DNA of 64,000 nucleotides from Microbulbifer variabilis (GCF_023716485.1 NZ_CP092418.1:2835001-2899000); one strand, 5' to 3'; shown: positions 43,583 through 52,510, counted from the first letter of the stretch. The notes: generated from the sequence alone by a model not told the origin. Made by a program: numbers and translations.

Positions 43583-45073
43583 CTACTCGGAATCAGTATT
43601 TTCTGCGGGGACCGCAGTGCGTTTAGTTGGGGTGGTGATTTTGTTTTCTCGCAGCTTTCTCTGCCAGGCAGCGGTTTGCTTAACCACATCGTCCGGCTTC
43701 TTACCACGGCGGCGAATGGTCTGCTGTGGGCTGGCTAGAACATTTTCCAGCAGCGTTTCATCGGCGCTGGCTTCATGTACCGGATTAATCCAGGGCATGA
43801 CCGGGGTAATAAAATCGACGTGCATTAACGAGGATGGATCGACATCTCTCGGCACTTTAAAAGCATCGGCCAGTAAGCCCATCTGCACCCAGCGCCGGGT
43901 TGCCGGTTCAACGATTTCCTCACAGAATTCCAAGCTAAGGGTTTCGTAGTTTGTCCACTGCTCTACCAGCTCCTGGCGCTGTGCGCTGTAGGTGCCGTTG
44001 TAGTTTTTGCTAATGCTGCTAAAACTGGCCATGGTGCCGGTGGCAGCCATGCGCTGCATGGTTTCTAAAAATGGCGTTAGCAGACCGCTGGGGCGATTGC
44101 TTTGAATGGTGCCGACGGTTTCCCCTGGGCGTAGATCGTCATAGATGGCACCGGCACGGATATCGAGGGTACGGTTTCCTTCATCATCCCAATCGTCATC
44201 ATACTGATAGCGATCAGGGCTGCCCTTTTGAATAAAGCCAACCATGGCTGATGCAATTTTGGCAGCGACACGCTCGTTTTCTTCATAGTCTTTAATATCA
44301 GTAAGGCGATTCATTACCGCTGCAAAGATGGAAACCCCTCGGGTTTGGTGCAGTCTGCGTACAAATTTCAGGTGCTCGATATTTTCAGCGCTGTGGAGCC
44401 TGCGCTTCATACGCCAGTTAAATGAAGCCCCTGGATGTTCGTCATATAGCCAAAACCCTGAAGGCTCGCCCCAGGCAGATTTTTGAATCCCTTGAACAAT
44501 ACGCTTGCTGGGATCGTTGTAATCCACCGGCAAGAAATCTGGCTCCAGGCATTCGATGGTGTAAGGCACCGGGGTGCGGTGCTTTAATCCGGGTACTGTG
44601 CCCTGCAGGTGCCGCATCAGCGTTTCACCATCTCTCAGCCAGGTATTACACAGAAGCCGCTGCGTTTTCCCCCAGCTAAACTGCCGAGTACATTCCGGGC
44701 GCCTTGCCCATTCCTTGTGGGCATCATTCATTTGGCTGGCGAAATCATCGTGGATATCGCCATCCCAGGTCTTGGGTTGGAATTCCACATCAATGCCGCG
44801 CGGGCCAACAATGTTGTTTACCAGGGTTGTAAGGATGCCAAAGGCAAAATCGTGGTTTTGCTCCAGATGCCGTGCCTGGCCGCGCAGGGTTTCCACACTG
44901 CCTTCCAGCACCAAATCCCCGCTGCGGTTGTCACCAGGGTTTTTTCTGAGTCGGCTGGGCCGCGCAGCTTCATAGGCTGCAGCAACCTCCAGGGCGCGAC
45001 GAGCTTGCACACGGCGCAAGGCAGCCTCGGGCGCAAAGAACCCGATTACAGAATCTAATTTATTCATTAACAA
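43583..45073 (-). CDS. Portal protein, lambda gpB family
   Basis: 496 residues (SVIGFFAPEAALRRVQARRALEVAAAYEAARPSRLRKNPGDNRSGD, LVNNIVGPRGIDVEFQP, ECLEPDFLPVDY, NGTYSAQRQELVEQWTNYETLSLEF) matching lambda-type portal proteins that form the DNA-entry ring. Overlaps the gpW-like gene by 7 bp and ends 10 bp before the protease-capsid gene. Confidence 0.9.
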   Translation of the reverse strand: MLMNKLDSVIGFFAPEAALRRVQARRALEVAAAYEAARPSRLRKNPGDNRSGDLVLEGSVETLRGQARHLEQNHDFAFGILTTLVNNIVGPRGIDVEFQPKTWDGDIHDDFASQMNDAHKEWARRPECTRQFSWGKTQRLLCNTWLRDGETLMRHLQGTVPGLKHRTPVPYTIECLEPDFLPVDYNDPSKRIVQGIQKSAWGEPSGFWLYDEHPGASFNWRMKRRLHSAENIEHLKFVRRLHQTRGVSIFAAVMNRLTDIKDYEENERVAAKIASAMVGFIQKGSPDRYQYDDDWDDEGNRTLDIRAGAIYDDLRPGETVGTIQSNRPSGLLTPFLETMQRMAATGTMASFSSISKNYNGTYSAQRQELVEQWTNYETLSLEFCEEIVEPATRRWVQMGLLADAFKVPRDVDPSSLMHVDFITPVMPWINPVHEASADETLLENVLASPQQTIRRRGKKPDDVVKQTAAWQRKLRENKITTPTKRTAVPAENTDSE

Positions 45074-45282
45074 AAATTCGCGTAGGCAGGCCCAGGGCGT
45101 TTGCCGGCAGCCTTAAATTTTTCTTGAATGTCACGGCGCTCCCACTCCTGACGCCCTGCGCGGATTTCCTGCAGGTTCTCGGCTGTAAACTGGCGGCCAT
45201 TGATTATCGTGGATTTACCGGCGAGCACGTCTATCTCGGCCTCAATATAGAGGTCGACCATCTCTTGTGCGGTTTTAGACAT
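45067..45282 (-). CDS. gpW-like / small head-tail connector protein
   Basis: 71 residues (AQEMVDLYIEAEIDVLAGKSTIINGRQFTAENLQEIRAGRQEWERRD) with the helix-hairpin pattern of lambda gpW. Encoded between large terminase and portal as in lambda, sharing bases with both neighbours. Confidence 0.8.
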   Translation of the reverse strand: MSKTAQEMVDLYIEAEIDVLAGKSTIINGRQFTAENLQEIRAGRQEWERRDIQEKFKAAGKRPGPAYANFC

Positions 45283-47313
45283 TTAACTATCCAGTAGAGA
45301 GCCTGCAGGCTGTGCAGGCCGCCGTGGTTTCTTAGTGGTTGGCTTAGGTTGTTTAGGTGTTTGAGGAGATTCCGGTTCACTGAACAAGGTACGCTGGCCC
45401 AGGCGGGATTCGATAATGGACCATTTTCTTTCATTCCATTTGTGCATACCCATTACATGAGCTGCATGTAAGGCATATACCTCAGTATCTAGCCCTTCAT
45501 TACTCTTTCCAGGCCTTTTCTGCCAGGCTTCCTTACCCAAGTGTTTTTTGCTTGGTGCTTTAACTTCAGCGGTAACTTGCTCCCAATAGTCTTGTCGTAC
45601 ATGTTTACAGCTGTGCATATAGGCACTGGTGCCTAACAAACGCTTAGCAATCAAGTCCTTGGCTTTGTGGGTACCGACAAAGTAAAGTTTGACTTCAAAA
45701 AAGTCTGCTTTAGTACGTCGTCTGGAATCCGCATATTCGACTTGCCTCGGAGGTGTATATATCTCCTTGCGCCCGTAGTCGTTACTATCCCCCTTTATGG
45801 CCATCACCTGAACACTACGGTATTTTTTATCGCGAGTTCGTGCCCAGTGATAGACCGCATTACTGGTTCCACCATCACCGGAATCTATACTTACGGCCGT
45901 TGCACGGATCTCGCCAAAGCGTTCATGCTTAAAGCTTTGGAAAACTAATTTATCCAGAGCTGCCCAACAATCATCTTGTTTATCCGCAGTATCACCATCA
46001 ATTTCGCCCCAGTACATTTGCCAACTTTCTTCATTGCGGCCAAAAGCACGAATAGTGATTGCTAATCGATCGTGTTGGACATCAACACCAACTGTCACGA
46101 GCAACCCGCCTGTAGGACAAAATAGTTCCGGGTAATCATCAGCCGACTTTTCAAGCTCCTCATGATCCAGCATTTGGCTGGCTGCGTATTGATAAGGGCG
46201 GCCCAGTTTGTTGTTCTGGAAAACAATGCGTGCAGATTCATCGCCGCTCTTTGCTTCGTGTTCGGCTTCAAGAAAATCCCGCACCACATCGACAAGGCCT
46301 GTACCGGGGATACAGACATAAAGCTCCGATAGCTCCATAAAGGTCTCTATCGGTTCGATCTCATCTTGCTTAAAGTCTTCACCGCATTGGGTCTTTACCC
46401 AGCCTGCAAAGTCATCGCCATTTTCCAGGGCAGTTTTGCAAGTCTGCAATATATTGGCCTGACGGCGGTAGTCATCCCAGGCGCTGCCACATTCTGGACA
46501 GGAATAAACAGCAGTTTCTGGTTGGTTCAAACCAAATACCGGGTGTGGCGTGCCGCCCTCTTTCTCTAACCAACTGACGTTTTTCCAGTCCAATACATGG
46601 GACTCACCACAGTCGTGACAGGTAATCGGTAACACTCGCATGGTACCGAGTTTGGTGTAGTGCTCCACCTGGGAAAGATCGGCAACTGCAGGGGTGCCGC
46701 CGATAATTAATTTCTTATTGCGCATCCGCTTGAGGCGTTCGCGCAGGTGGCGGATGGAGTCGCCCTGATCGCCGACATCTTTGTTGGTATCGTCTGGCTC
46801 TTCTACATAGCCCCGACGCGCTGATGTAGATTTCACATTGGAAATGGAATTGGAGCCAATGGTACGCACCTCGCCGCCAGGGAATTTCTTGCGCGTGGAG
46901 CGGCTGCCGCCTTTGCGGCTAGTGGTGACATCAATCACCCGGTTAACCGCTGGCGAGCCTTCGATTATCGGCACCAGCTTTTCATCCATAAACAGCCGCC
47001 CTTTTTCATCCTTAGGAAACAGCATCAGGATTCGAGCTGGCTCGGTTACGGCAACTTTGCAAATATCGGTGGCCAGCAGAACCGTCCAACCAATTTGCGC
47101 GGCCTTCTGCATAACCACCATCCACGACACTGGATTATCCAGTGCATGCATTACGCCCCAGAAATAAGGCACATAATCGTTGCGGTAATAGCCCGCGTTA
47201 TCGCTATCCTCAGACGGCAGTTTGATATTTTCCGGTAACCACTCAATCAGAGGAATCTTAGGCTGCGGTATCCAGGTCTGGCGCACCTCCTCCACCAGCC
47301 TCTTTAGGTTCAA
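45283..47313 (-). CDS. Terminase large subunit, gpA family
   Basis: About 676 residues from a TTG at 47313; the frame is open back to 47406 and the exact start is unsure. It has the lambda gpA pattern: VMQKAAQIGWTVLLATDI (Walker A-like), RILMLFPKDEKGRLF, GGTPAVADLSQVEHYT, a zinc-like CHDCGESH...CPECGSAW region, and the nuclease part (LLVTVGVDVQHDRLAI, VSIDSGDGGTSNAVYHWAR). It cuts and packages DNA at cos-type sites in relatives. The start overlaps the small subunit gene. Confidence 0.9.
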   Translation of the reverse strand: MNLKRLVEEVRQTWIPQPKIPLIEWLPENIKLPSEDSDNAGYYRNDYVPYFWGVMHALDNPVSWMVVMQKAAQIGWTVLLATDICKVAVTEPARILMLFPKDEKGRLFMDEKLVPIIEGSPAVNRVIDVTTSRKGGSRSTRKKFPGGEVRTIGSNSISNVKSTSARRGYVEEPDDTNKDVGDQGDSIRHLRERLKRMRNKKLIIGGTPAVADLSQVEHYTKLGTMRVLPITCHDCGESHVLDWKNVSWLEKEGGTPHPVFGLNQPETAVYSCPECGSAWDDYRRQANILQTCKTALENGDDFAGWVKTQCGEDFKQDEIEPIETFMELSELYVCIPGTGLVDVVRDFLEAEHEAKSGDESARIVFQNNKLGRPYQYAASQMLDHEELEKSADDYPELFCPTGGLLVTVGVDVQHDRLAITIRAFGRNEESWQMYWGEIDGDTADKQDDCWAALDKLVFQSFKHERFGEIRATAVSIDSGDGGTSNAVYHWARTRDKKYRSVQVMAIKGDSNDYGRKEIYTPPRQVEYADSRRRTKADFFEVKLYFVGTHKAKDLIAKRLLGTSAYMHSCKHVRQDYWEQVTAEVKAPSKKHLGKEAWQKRPGKSNEGLDTEVYALHAAHVMGMHKWNERKWSIIESRLGQRTLFSEPESPQTPKQPKPTTKKPRRPAQPAGSLLDS

Positions 47314-47779
47314 TCTCGTAACTACCAATAGCTTTGAGGGCAGCGTCAATGTTTGGCTGTAGGGGTTCACGGTCGACGGTAATTGCATGCTGGCTCTCGA
47401 TAGCAATAACGATGCTTTCCACCGCTCCTAGAAATTCATTCTTTCCAATGGTCGACCACTCCACCATCGCTTTACGCACGGACTCAATATCAAGGATTAA
47501 TTGATCCTGCTTATACAACTCTCGCATTTTTAGTTGAGCATTCGCCTCAGATTCAACTGCCTGAGCCATATCACGACGGTTGCGGGCTTCATTCGCTTGG
47601 CGGCCTGCGGCCTCGGTTCGCAGACGCTCACAGTATTCATGAAGCCAGACTCTGAAACTGGCACCTTCCGTAAAAAGCTGAGCTTTGTAATGCTTGGAAA
47701 TAGCAGGTTGAGAAGCACCAACCAGGCGAGCGAAACCAGACTGGGTTGCCTGATCATCAAGTGATAGGTTTTCAGCCAA
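47258..47779 (-). CDS. Terminase small subunit
   Basis: 173 residues with an N-terminal helix-turn-helix-type start (DDQATQSGFARLVGASQPAISKHYKAQLFTEGASFRVWLHEYCERLR), a coiled-coil middle and an acidic, Gly-rich tail, as in Nu1/DUF1441-type small subunits. It should bind the packaging site, probably within or just upstream of this gene. Confidence 0.75.
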   Translation of the reverse strand: MAENLSLDDQATQSGFARLVGASQPAISKHYKAQLFTEGASFRVWLHEYCERLRTEAAGRQANEARNRRDMAQAVESEANAQLKMRELYKQDQLILDIESVRKAMVEWSTIGKNEFLGAVESIVIAIESQHAITVDREPLQPNIDAALKAIGSYEIEPKEAGGGGAPDLDTAA

Positions 47780-47865
47780 GGTATAACCCCCTAGGAAATT
47801 TCAGATATCTGTTAAAAAAACGGGGTCCGAATCACCCGTGTGTTGGCCCCCTCAGGAGGACCCGT

Positions 47866-48585
47866 TCAACGTCTTTTTGCGGTCGCAATCGCATGGTCCA
47901 TGGCCTTATCCAGCTCTAATGGCAAATGCCTACGGGCTATGCCTTCAGCTATTCGAATAAAAGGGAATCGCTTGCGGTAGTCTGGCTTCCCCTTGAGGAA
48001 TATCAGGATGGGCTTAACCGTTGGCCGGCGTTTGCCGCCTGCCCTCTTCCAAACGCCTAAGACACCATTAACTTTGCCAACGAAATATTTGCCCTTCTTA
48101 CCCTGCGTACTACCTGCACCACCAGCAGTGCCAGAGTTGCCCCGTAATTCAGCCAGAATTTTTTTATAGGTTCCGACTGAGATATTCCCATGCTTGTTTA
48201 ATCTCGCCGCCTCGCCATGCACCACATACATACCAGCAGGCAGGACACCCATGTGCCGCAGGGCACGCTCAAAGCGCTTGTCGTTCCGGTTCACATCCAT
48301 GACCGACGGAGCCAGATATTTACTCGGTGCAGTTCCATTGGAAACCTGATCACGTATAAAGACTTTGGCAATACCTGACCGCTTAGTGGCTTTCTTTACC
48401 AATACAGAGTTCAGCGTTAATTTTGCCGGGTTTGTAAATACACGCCCCATCGCTGAGCGCTCTTCTCCCCGTATACGAAAGGCCACGTTATTTAGGGCAA
48501 CCGAACTGGCATAGGGTAATTGCTTTTTTAATTCTGCAGATGCTTGATCAAACTTTGAAGTATCCAGCTTCACACTAACGTGCAT
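47866..48585 (-). CDS. Minor tail protein Z-like (tail completion)
   Basis: 239 residues, basic, with VSVKLDTSKFDQASAELKKQLPYASSVALNNVAFRIRGEE at the start, the pattern of phage minor tail protein Z/tail-completion proteins. Its place between the lysis and terminase genes, away from the other tail genes, is unusual. The overlap with the small membrane-protein gene upstream is 11 bp. Confidence 0.6.
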   Translation of the reverse strand: MHVSVKLDTSKFDQASAELKKQLPYASSVALNNVAFRIRGEERSAMGRVFTNPAKLTLNSVLVKKATKRSGIAKVFIRDQVSNGTAPSKYLAPSVMDVNRNDKRFERALRHMGVLPAGMYVVHGEAARLNKHGNISVGTYKKILAELRGNSGTAGGAGSTQGKKGKYFVGKVNGVLGVWKRAGGKRRPTVKPILIFLKGKPDYRKRFPFIRIAEGIARRHLPLELDKAMDHAIATAKRR

Positions 48586-48784
48586 CGTCCCCGCCCTGCA
48601 GCTCCTGCAGCTTCAAACGCTTGTGGTTGTAATACCAATTAACCATTAAACCTGCCGCAGCTATCAGCACACCAGCAAGACCAAGCCAGTTGTTTGCAAG
48701 CCAACCCGCGAAAGTTCCAGCACCAATAGCAGTCATATAGCCAGCCTTATCCGCTATTTCTCTGAGGGCATCCTGAAGTGTCAT
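48575..48784 (-). CDS. Small holin-like membrane protein
   Basis: 69 residues: an amphipathic start (TLQDALREIADKAGY), two hydrophobic stretches (MTAIGAGTFAGWLANNWLG, LAGVLIAAAGLMVNWYY) and a basic end (NHKRLKLQEL). The VNWYYNHKR motif resembles HP1-type holins. It overlaps the 3TM holin gene by ATGA. Confidence 0.65.
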   Translation of the reverse strand: MTLQDALREIADKAGYMTAIGAGTFAGWLANNWLGLAGVLIAAAGLMVNWYYNHKRLKLQELQGGDDAR

Positions 48785-49149
48785 GACTGCTTCCAGGCAA
48801 TAGTTGCCTTCTCAACGCTGCGCCCCACGACATAACCACCGAGGCCGATTTTTACTATTTCCAGAAGGGCGAGAGTCTGGTTCTCGCTGAGGTTTGGCGC
48901 TGTCCACCCCAGCCAATGAAAGACGATCAGTCCCACGAATGTGAGCATTGTTACTGGCCGCCAGTTTCTTTGTAGCCATGACTCTCCCCCAGCTTCTGCA
49001 GTGATTACCTGGGTAGCCGCTCTCAGCTCCTCCAGGTCCATTGAGATTAACTTTGAATCCACCTGCGCCTTTAGGCGATTGGCTTCTGTCTTATCTGGGA
49101 ATGCCTTGTCTATAACCTTGCCGAGTAAGCTGGATATAGCGGAAATCAT
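48781..49149 (-). CDS. 3TM-type holin
   Basis: 122 residues from the ATG at 49149, which lies in a TAATG overlap with the endolysin stop and has GGAG upstream. The protein reads KVIDKAFPDKTEANRLKAQV... then WLQRNWRPVTMLTFVGLIVFHWLGW and a second hydrophobic end (LEIVKIGLGGYVVGRSVEKA). This is the usual form of the 3TM-type phage holin family. It permits endolysin release or activation. Confidence 0.8.
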   Translation of the reverse strand: MISAISSLLGKVIDKAFPDKTEANRLKAQVDSKLISMDLEELRAATQVITAEAGGESWLQRNWRPVTMLTFVGLIVFHWLGWTAPNLSENQTLALLEIVKIGLGGYVVGRSVEKATIAWKQS

Positions 49150-49526
49150 TAGTAGCTCCACACCGTAGGGCGCGCACGCTCGCCAGGAATTGAATCAAGG
49201 TCATCCAAATGGATAAACCGCTTTTTGATCGGCCCCTTCTGCTTCACCCCTATACCGCTGAAACCTTCTTCTAAGGCAACTTTCATAAGCTCATGTGCTC
49301 TGCCTACAGCCACAGAAATATCAACAGCTTGCCCGGTGGCATGAGTCATGGTCGCATTTAATCGTTTGTTGTGAGCTGGGCAACGATAACCGGAATTGAT
49401 AACCATTGGCTTGCCGAAGCGCTCCCTGACTCTAATCAGGCGCTTTAGCGTTTCATCTTTAAAATGATTTTTGCCACAACAACGACAGGCCAATTCCGAC
49501 TCTGAGAAATAGTCGTTTTGGAGCAT
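49149..49526 (-). CDS. Endolysin, peptidase M15A type
   Basis: 125 residues from the ATG at 49526. The M15A zinc-peptidase set is present: VINSGYRCPAHNKRLN, THATGQAVDIS (zinc His and Asp) and FIHLDDLD (catalytic/zinc His). It is predicted to cut the peptide cross-links of peptidoglycan. A CRCCG motif near the start could bind a metal. No signal peptide, so export depends on the holins next to it. The frame extends upstream to 49622, but that part overlaps the terminator and is not expected to be translated. Confidence 0.85.
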   Translation of the reverse strand: MLQNDYFSESELACRCCGKNHFKDETLKRLIRVRERFGKPMVINSGYRCPAHNKRLNATMTHATGQAVDISVAVGRAHELMKVALEEGFSGIGVKQKGPIKKRFIHLDDLDSIPGERARPTVWSY

Positions 49527-49546
49527 GGGGGTCTCAAATTTCAGGC

Positions 49547-49574
49547 ACAAAAAAACCGGCTTAGAGGCCGGTTC
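49547..49574 (-). terminator. Rho-independent terminator between solute-binding gene and endolysin
   Basis: AACCGGC/GCCGGTT hairpin followed by seven T on the minus strand. It would end solute-binding gene transcripts in the lysogen; Q-modified polymerase should read through to the lysis genes. Confidence 0.85.
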
Positions 49575-49739
49575 TAGAAAGGATGATCGGTCGCTACGCA
49601 TACAACTCGACAGCTTGCCCAAGATTATTCTTTTGATGGCTAGCTGTCAATAAATACAGTTTGTATGTATGTATGCACAGAGTAGAAATTAGCGTATCAG
49701 TAAATCCTAAAAGCTTCTAATAGCATCTAGATCATCAGC

Positions 49740-50504
49740 TCATTCGCAGATATTCGCCTTTTCCTGAATACCATGCTTCCTAAGAAGCTTTGCATATTCA
49801 CCTGTAGAACAAAGACGGGCCAGCCCTTTATTGAACTCATCTCTGGTCTTTTCATCCTTAAACGCCATTTTAAATTTCGATACCGGTAAAAAGACCTTGT
49901 GAGTATCCACCTCATCCATTGAGTGCCCCTGATTCATGGAGAAGTGAGTAAAAATACTCTTATCGATAATGGCAATAGAATCTTCGTTCTTCCAGAAATC
50001 CCGGACCTGATCTCGTGAATCTTGTATCTCGACATAATTTTTGCTACCTGCCCCTCCAGGCGAGAAAAGGCGCTCAAATTCTGGCCCTAGATCCAGGTGA
50101 GCCCCCTTCCAGGCAATGACATGGTGCCCTACAAGATCGTTCACATTATCTATTTTAATATCTTCACTCTTGCGGCTAATTGCGTAATTAACAAATCCAA
50201 CATAGTTATTTGAGAAATAATGGCCACCCGCCTCGCCATGCTCATACACATTTGTCTCAGCATCTGCTATGCCATTTTTAATAGCATTTTGAATATCCCC
50301 CCAACCCATCTGCAAGAATTTTATTGAATACCCAGGCAATGCCTGCTGGATTATTTCGACTTCAAGCCCACTCTTTGCGTTATCAGCAACATAAGGAGGT
50401 GCATCATTAGCTATAGCGACTTTTAACTCCGACGTATTAGCAAATAAAGGTAACCCAAGCAGCAATGGGAACAAGACTAACAGCTTTAAGGTCTTGTTTC
50501 GCAT
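49740..50504 (-). CDS. Periplasmic solute-binding protein (family 3 / PBP2 type), prophage C copy
   Basis: 254 residues: signal peptide (LLVLFPLLLGLPLFA), then SELKVAIANDAPPYVADNAKSGLEVEIIQQALPGY and the later lobe pattern (AISRKSEDIKIDNVNDLVGHHVIAWKGAHLDLG, EDSIAIIDKSIF). This is a complete type-2 periplasmic binding fold with no ABC partner genes nearby, so it must work with a host transporter, scavenge a ligand, or signal. It stands between Q and the lysis genes, ended by its own terminator, the position of stx in lambdoid phages. A near twin lies at 2248-3012. Confidence 0.8.
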   Translation of the reverse strand: MRNKTLKLLVLFPLLLGLPLFANTSELKVAIANDAPPYVADNAKSGLEVEIIQQALPGYSIKFLQMGWGDIQNAIKNGIADAETNVYEHGEAGGHYFSNNYVGFVNYAISRKSEDIKIDNVNDLVGHHVIAWKGAHLDLGPEFERLFSPGGAGSKNYVEIQDSRDQVRDFWKNEDSIAIIDKSIFTHFSMNQGHSMDEVDTHKVFLPVSKFKMAFKDEKTRDEFNKGLARLCSTGEYAKLLRKHGIQEKANICE

Positions 50505-50714
50505 AGTAAAACTCCTTAATAGCAGGAAATTCTTAATACTTAAATAGCAGGTTAGGCCAAAACATAGATACTATGTAAAAATACAATATCGAATACAATC
50601 GACCTTAACTGTTAATAAGGCTTAATAATTAAGGCGCCAATGGCCAGAGCAAATTGGTATAATAAAAAATTGTACTTAATTAACTGGAAGGGAAAGGGCC
50701 TTTCCTCATCCTTG

Positions 50715-51101
50715 CTAAAGCCGCTCTCGCATCTTGTAGCCCACTTCTATGCTGGACTCAATGATTTGGCATAGAATCTTAATGCTAGCTACCGATTTTT
50801 TTGCCACCTTTGCCACCTCTTGCAATTCCCATCTTCGGAAGTAACGGAGCCAAAATACTGTTAACTCAATTCTGGCCTTATCTTGGTTATTGCGCCCCTT
50901 TACCGCTCGAAGGTACATACCAACAACTTGGTCAGTTTCTTCCGCCCTTCCCTCGTTCACCGGTTCTGGATTCTCTCGATAATTTGACTTCATATTCCTA
51001 GCAAAGGAGGACATACGGGGCCAAGATACTGAATCTCCTGCTCTCTCCTGGTAGGCTCGGGACCACTCCCACAACAGTTCACGTACACCTAATTCGGACA
51101 T
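50715..51101 (-). CDS. Q-type late antiterminator
   Basis: 128 residues, basic, starting ELGVRELLWEWSRAYQERAGDSVSWPRMSS and ending with a helix-turn-helix-like region (LQEVAKVAKKSVASIKILCQIIESSIEVGYKMRE). This matches phage antitermination proteins of the Q group encoded after the replication genes. It should modify RNA polymerase at the late promoter in the 200-bp leader (50505-50714). That leader is almost unchanged in prophage A. Confidence 0.7.
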   Translation of the reverse strand: MSELGVRELLWEWSRAYQERAGDSVSWPRMSSFARNMKSNYRENPEPVNEGRAEETDQVVGMYLRAVKGRNNQDKARIELTVFWLRYFRRWELQEVAKVAKKSVASIKILCQIIESSIEVGYKMRERL

Positions 51102-51151
51102 TGCCCCTCCCCCTTCGAATCTTTAAAACCAAGAACCAGCTAAGCACCCCA

Positions 51152-51397
51152 TCAAGCAGCCTGCGGCATACTCTCGAAATAATCCTGAAGCCGCCTTTCG
51201 GCTGCATGCAAATTGTCTCGGTGATACGTCCCCAGGTAATTTATGTGGCCCTGGTTTATCCAGAATTGGGTAACCACCGTATTCGCGAACACAACCTCCA
51301 CAAGGTGAGCGTACTTGGTGCGGAATACGGCCAGCGGGCTGCTGGGGTTGGTTGTGGAAATCCTTTCGATGGCTTCTGGGATGGTGACTGCGCACAT
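51152..51397 (-). CDS. Small hypothetical protein
   Basis: 81 residues from the ATG at 51397 with an AAGGAGAGC ribosome site; the longer frame to 51550 overlaps the replication gene and is not needed. Sequence MCAVTIPEAIERISTTNPSSPLAVFRTKYAHLVEVVF... is helical without recognisable domain. It is the position where lambdoid phages have a helicase loader or nin-type genes, but it is too short to be a loader. Confidence 0.55.
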   Translation of the reverse strand: MCAVTIPEAIERISTTNPSSPLAVFRTKYAHLVEVVFANTVVTQFWINQGHINYLGTYHRDNLHAAERRLQDYFESMPQAA

Positions 51398-51423
51398 GGT
51401 GAGCTCTCCTTGATGATTGGGTT

Positions 51424-52146
51424 TTACCAATTGGTATCCGTTGCGATTTCTACTGCGCTGAGGTTTCGCGTTAGCCGCTGCCCTGACGCCTGAGGTTGGG
51501 GTGCGAAGTACTTCTCGCGTTTTAGCCAGTTGCGCCAGGTGGCGAGCCAATCGAGTTTTACGCCCCTCTGCCCGGGCTGGGATATCCAGTAATCACGGAA
51601 GCTTTCGGCAATGTCGTGGATTCGGGGGATTAGGTCTGGGCGGAGGCGCTGGGCTTCGGTGCGGAATTTGTCCGTGAGAATCCAGTTTCCAGGCAAGCGT
51701 GTGCCGCGTTTGGGGTTGGCGCGATTTGGAACTGTGCCTCTCTCTACTGGTTTCTTATTGGTTCTTACTGGTTCTATAGAGAAGGACGTGTTGTCATTTT
51801 CACCGGTTGGGTGCACAGATTTCACCGGTTCGTGTTTTATTTTCACCGGTGAAGATTTTTCACCGGTGAAATCATTGCACCGGTTTACGTGTAAAAAGAG
51901 GTTATAATTGGTCCTGCGCCCGTTGGATTTTTCGGCGCTCAGGTAGCCCAGTTCTTCCAACTCTTCGATGGCATTAATCACCGAACGCTTTGTACATTGC
52001 GCAACGTCGGCCAGGTAGGCATTGCCCGGGTCACACTGCCCGGTATCACTGTTATGGCAATCAGCCAACGCGATTAAAACCAGCTTTGCTGTTGGTGTTC
52101 TGGTCCTGCGTTTAATGGCCCATGCCGCAGCTTCAAAGCTCACCAC
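51424..52146 (-). CDS. Phage replication initiator, lambda O-like
   Basis: 240 residues. Residues about 5-65 form a winged helix of the helix_turn_helix_36 type (AAWAIKRRTRTPTAKLVLIALADCHN, YLADVAQCTKRSVINAIEELEELGYLS). A low-complexity linker follows, then a C-terminal helical domain (LTDKFRTEAQRLRPDLIPRIHDIAESFRDYWIS...LDWLATWRNWLKRE) found in O-like proteins. The linker coding region carries five iterons, as lambda O carries ori. Transcribed from the promoter at 52532-52560 with the Cro-like gene. Confidence 0.75.
   Translation of the reverse strand: MVSFEAAAWAIKRRTRTPTAKLVLIALADCHNSDTGQCDPGNAYLADVAQCTKRSVINAIEELEELGYLSAEKSNGRRTNYNLFLHVNRCNDFTGEKSSPVKIKHEPVKSVHPTGENDNTSFSIEPVRTNKKPVERGTVPNRANPKRGTRLPGNWILTDKFRTEAQRLRPDLIPRIHDIAESFRDYWISQPGQRGVKLDWLATWRNWLKREKYFAPQPQASGQRLTRNLSAVEIATDTNW
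51801..51884. repeat. Five CACCGGT iterons, predicted replication origin
   Basis: CACCGGT occurs at 51801, 51823, 51844, 51861 and 51878 (spacing 22, 21, 17, 17), several extended to TTTTCACCGGT. They lie inside the replication initiator gene next to an AT-rich stretch, as the iterons of the lambda origin lie in O. The best reading is the binding sites of the initiator. Confidence 0.7.
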
Positions 52147-52279
52147 CCACCTCCTGTATAAATTTCCATATAGCGCACCGGATTACCGCCCTACTCCACA
52201 AGCAGCAGAATTACCAAGTCACAACAGAGGAATTTGAAAATGATTGTTCTTCAGGCTTCGCCTGCAAACTCATGCTCAG

Positions 52280-52510
52280 TTAACTTGCTTGCTGAACGTT
52301 TACAGGCTTTTCGTAACGCTCCGGATATAAAGACTCGAGTTCGGAAATCATCCCACCAGATGCTTTGCACAATCTCTCCGCCAAACCTCGCCCAACTGCA
52401 CCACGAGCAACAGCAATTTGCTTGAAGTTGGCAAAGGTGGTTCCAGCCTGCATAGCCACCTGCTCCACCCTTTCTTTTGAATACGTGTAATAGAACTGTC
52501 GCGGCGTCAT
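52280..52510 (-). CDS. Cro-like helix-turn-helix protein
   Basis: 76 residues with a strong GGAGG ribosome site: MTPRQFYYTYSKERVEQVAMQAGTTFANFKQIAVARGAVGRGLAERLCKASGG shows a YdaS/Cro-type helix-turn-helix. It is divergent from the repressor gene with 100 bp of operators between, the lambda-type switch. It should repress the repressor promoter during lytic growth. Confidence 0.8.
   Translation of the reverse strand: MTPRQFYYTYSKERVEQVAMQAGTTFANFKQIAVARGAVGRGLAERLCKASGGMISELESLYPERYEKPVNVQQAS

Noticed and set aside
51795..51890. CRISPR array from the regularly spaced repeats
   Set aside because: Repeats are only 7-11 bp with 10-15 bp spacing and lie inside a coding gene, as replication iterons do.
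52234..52425. Plus-strand ORF opposite the Cro-like gene
   Set aside because: It is antisense to a gene with a much better ribosome site and recognisable helix-turn-helix; no own features.
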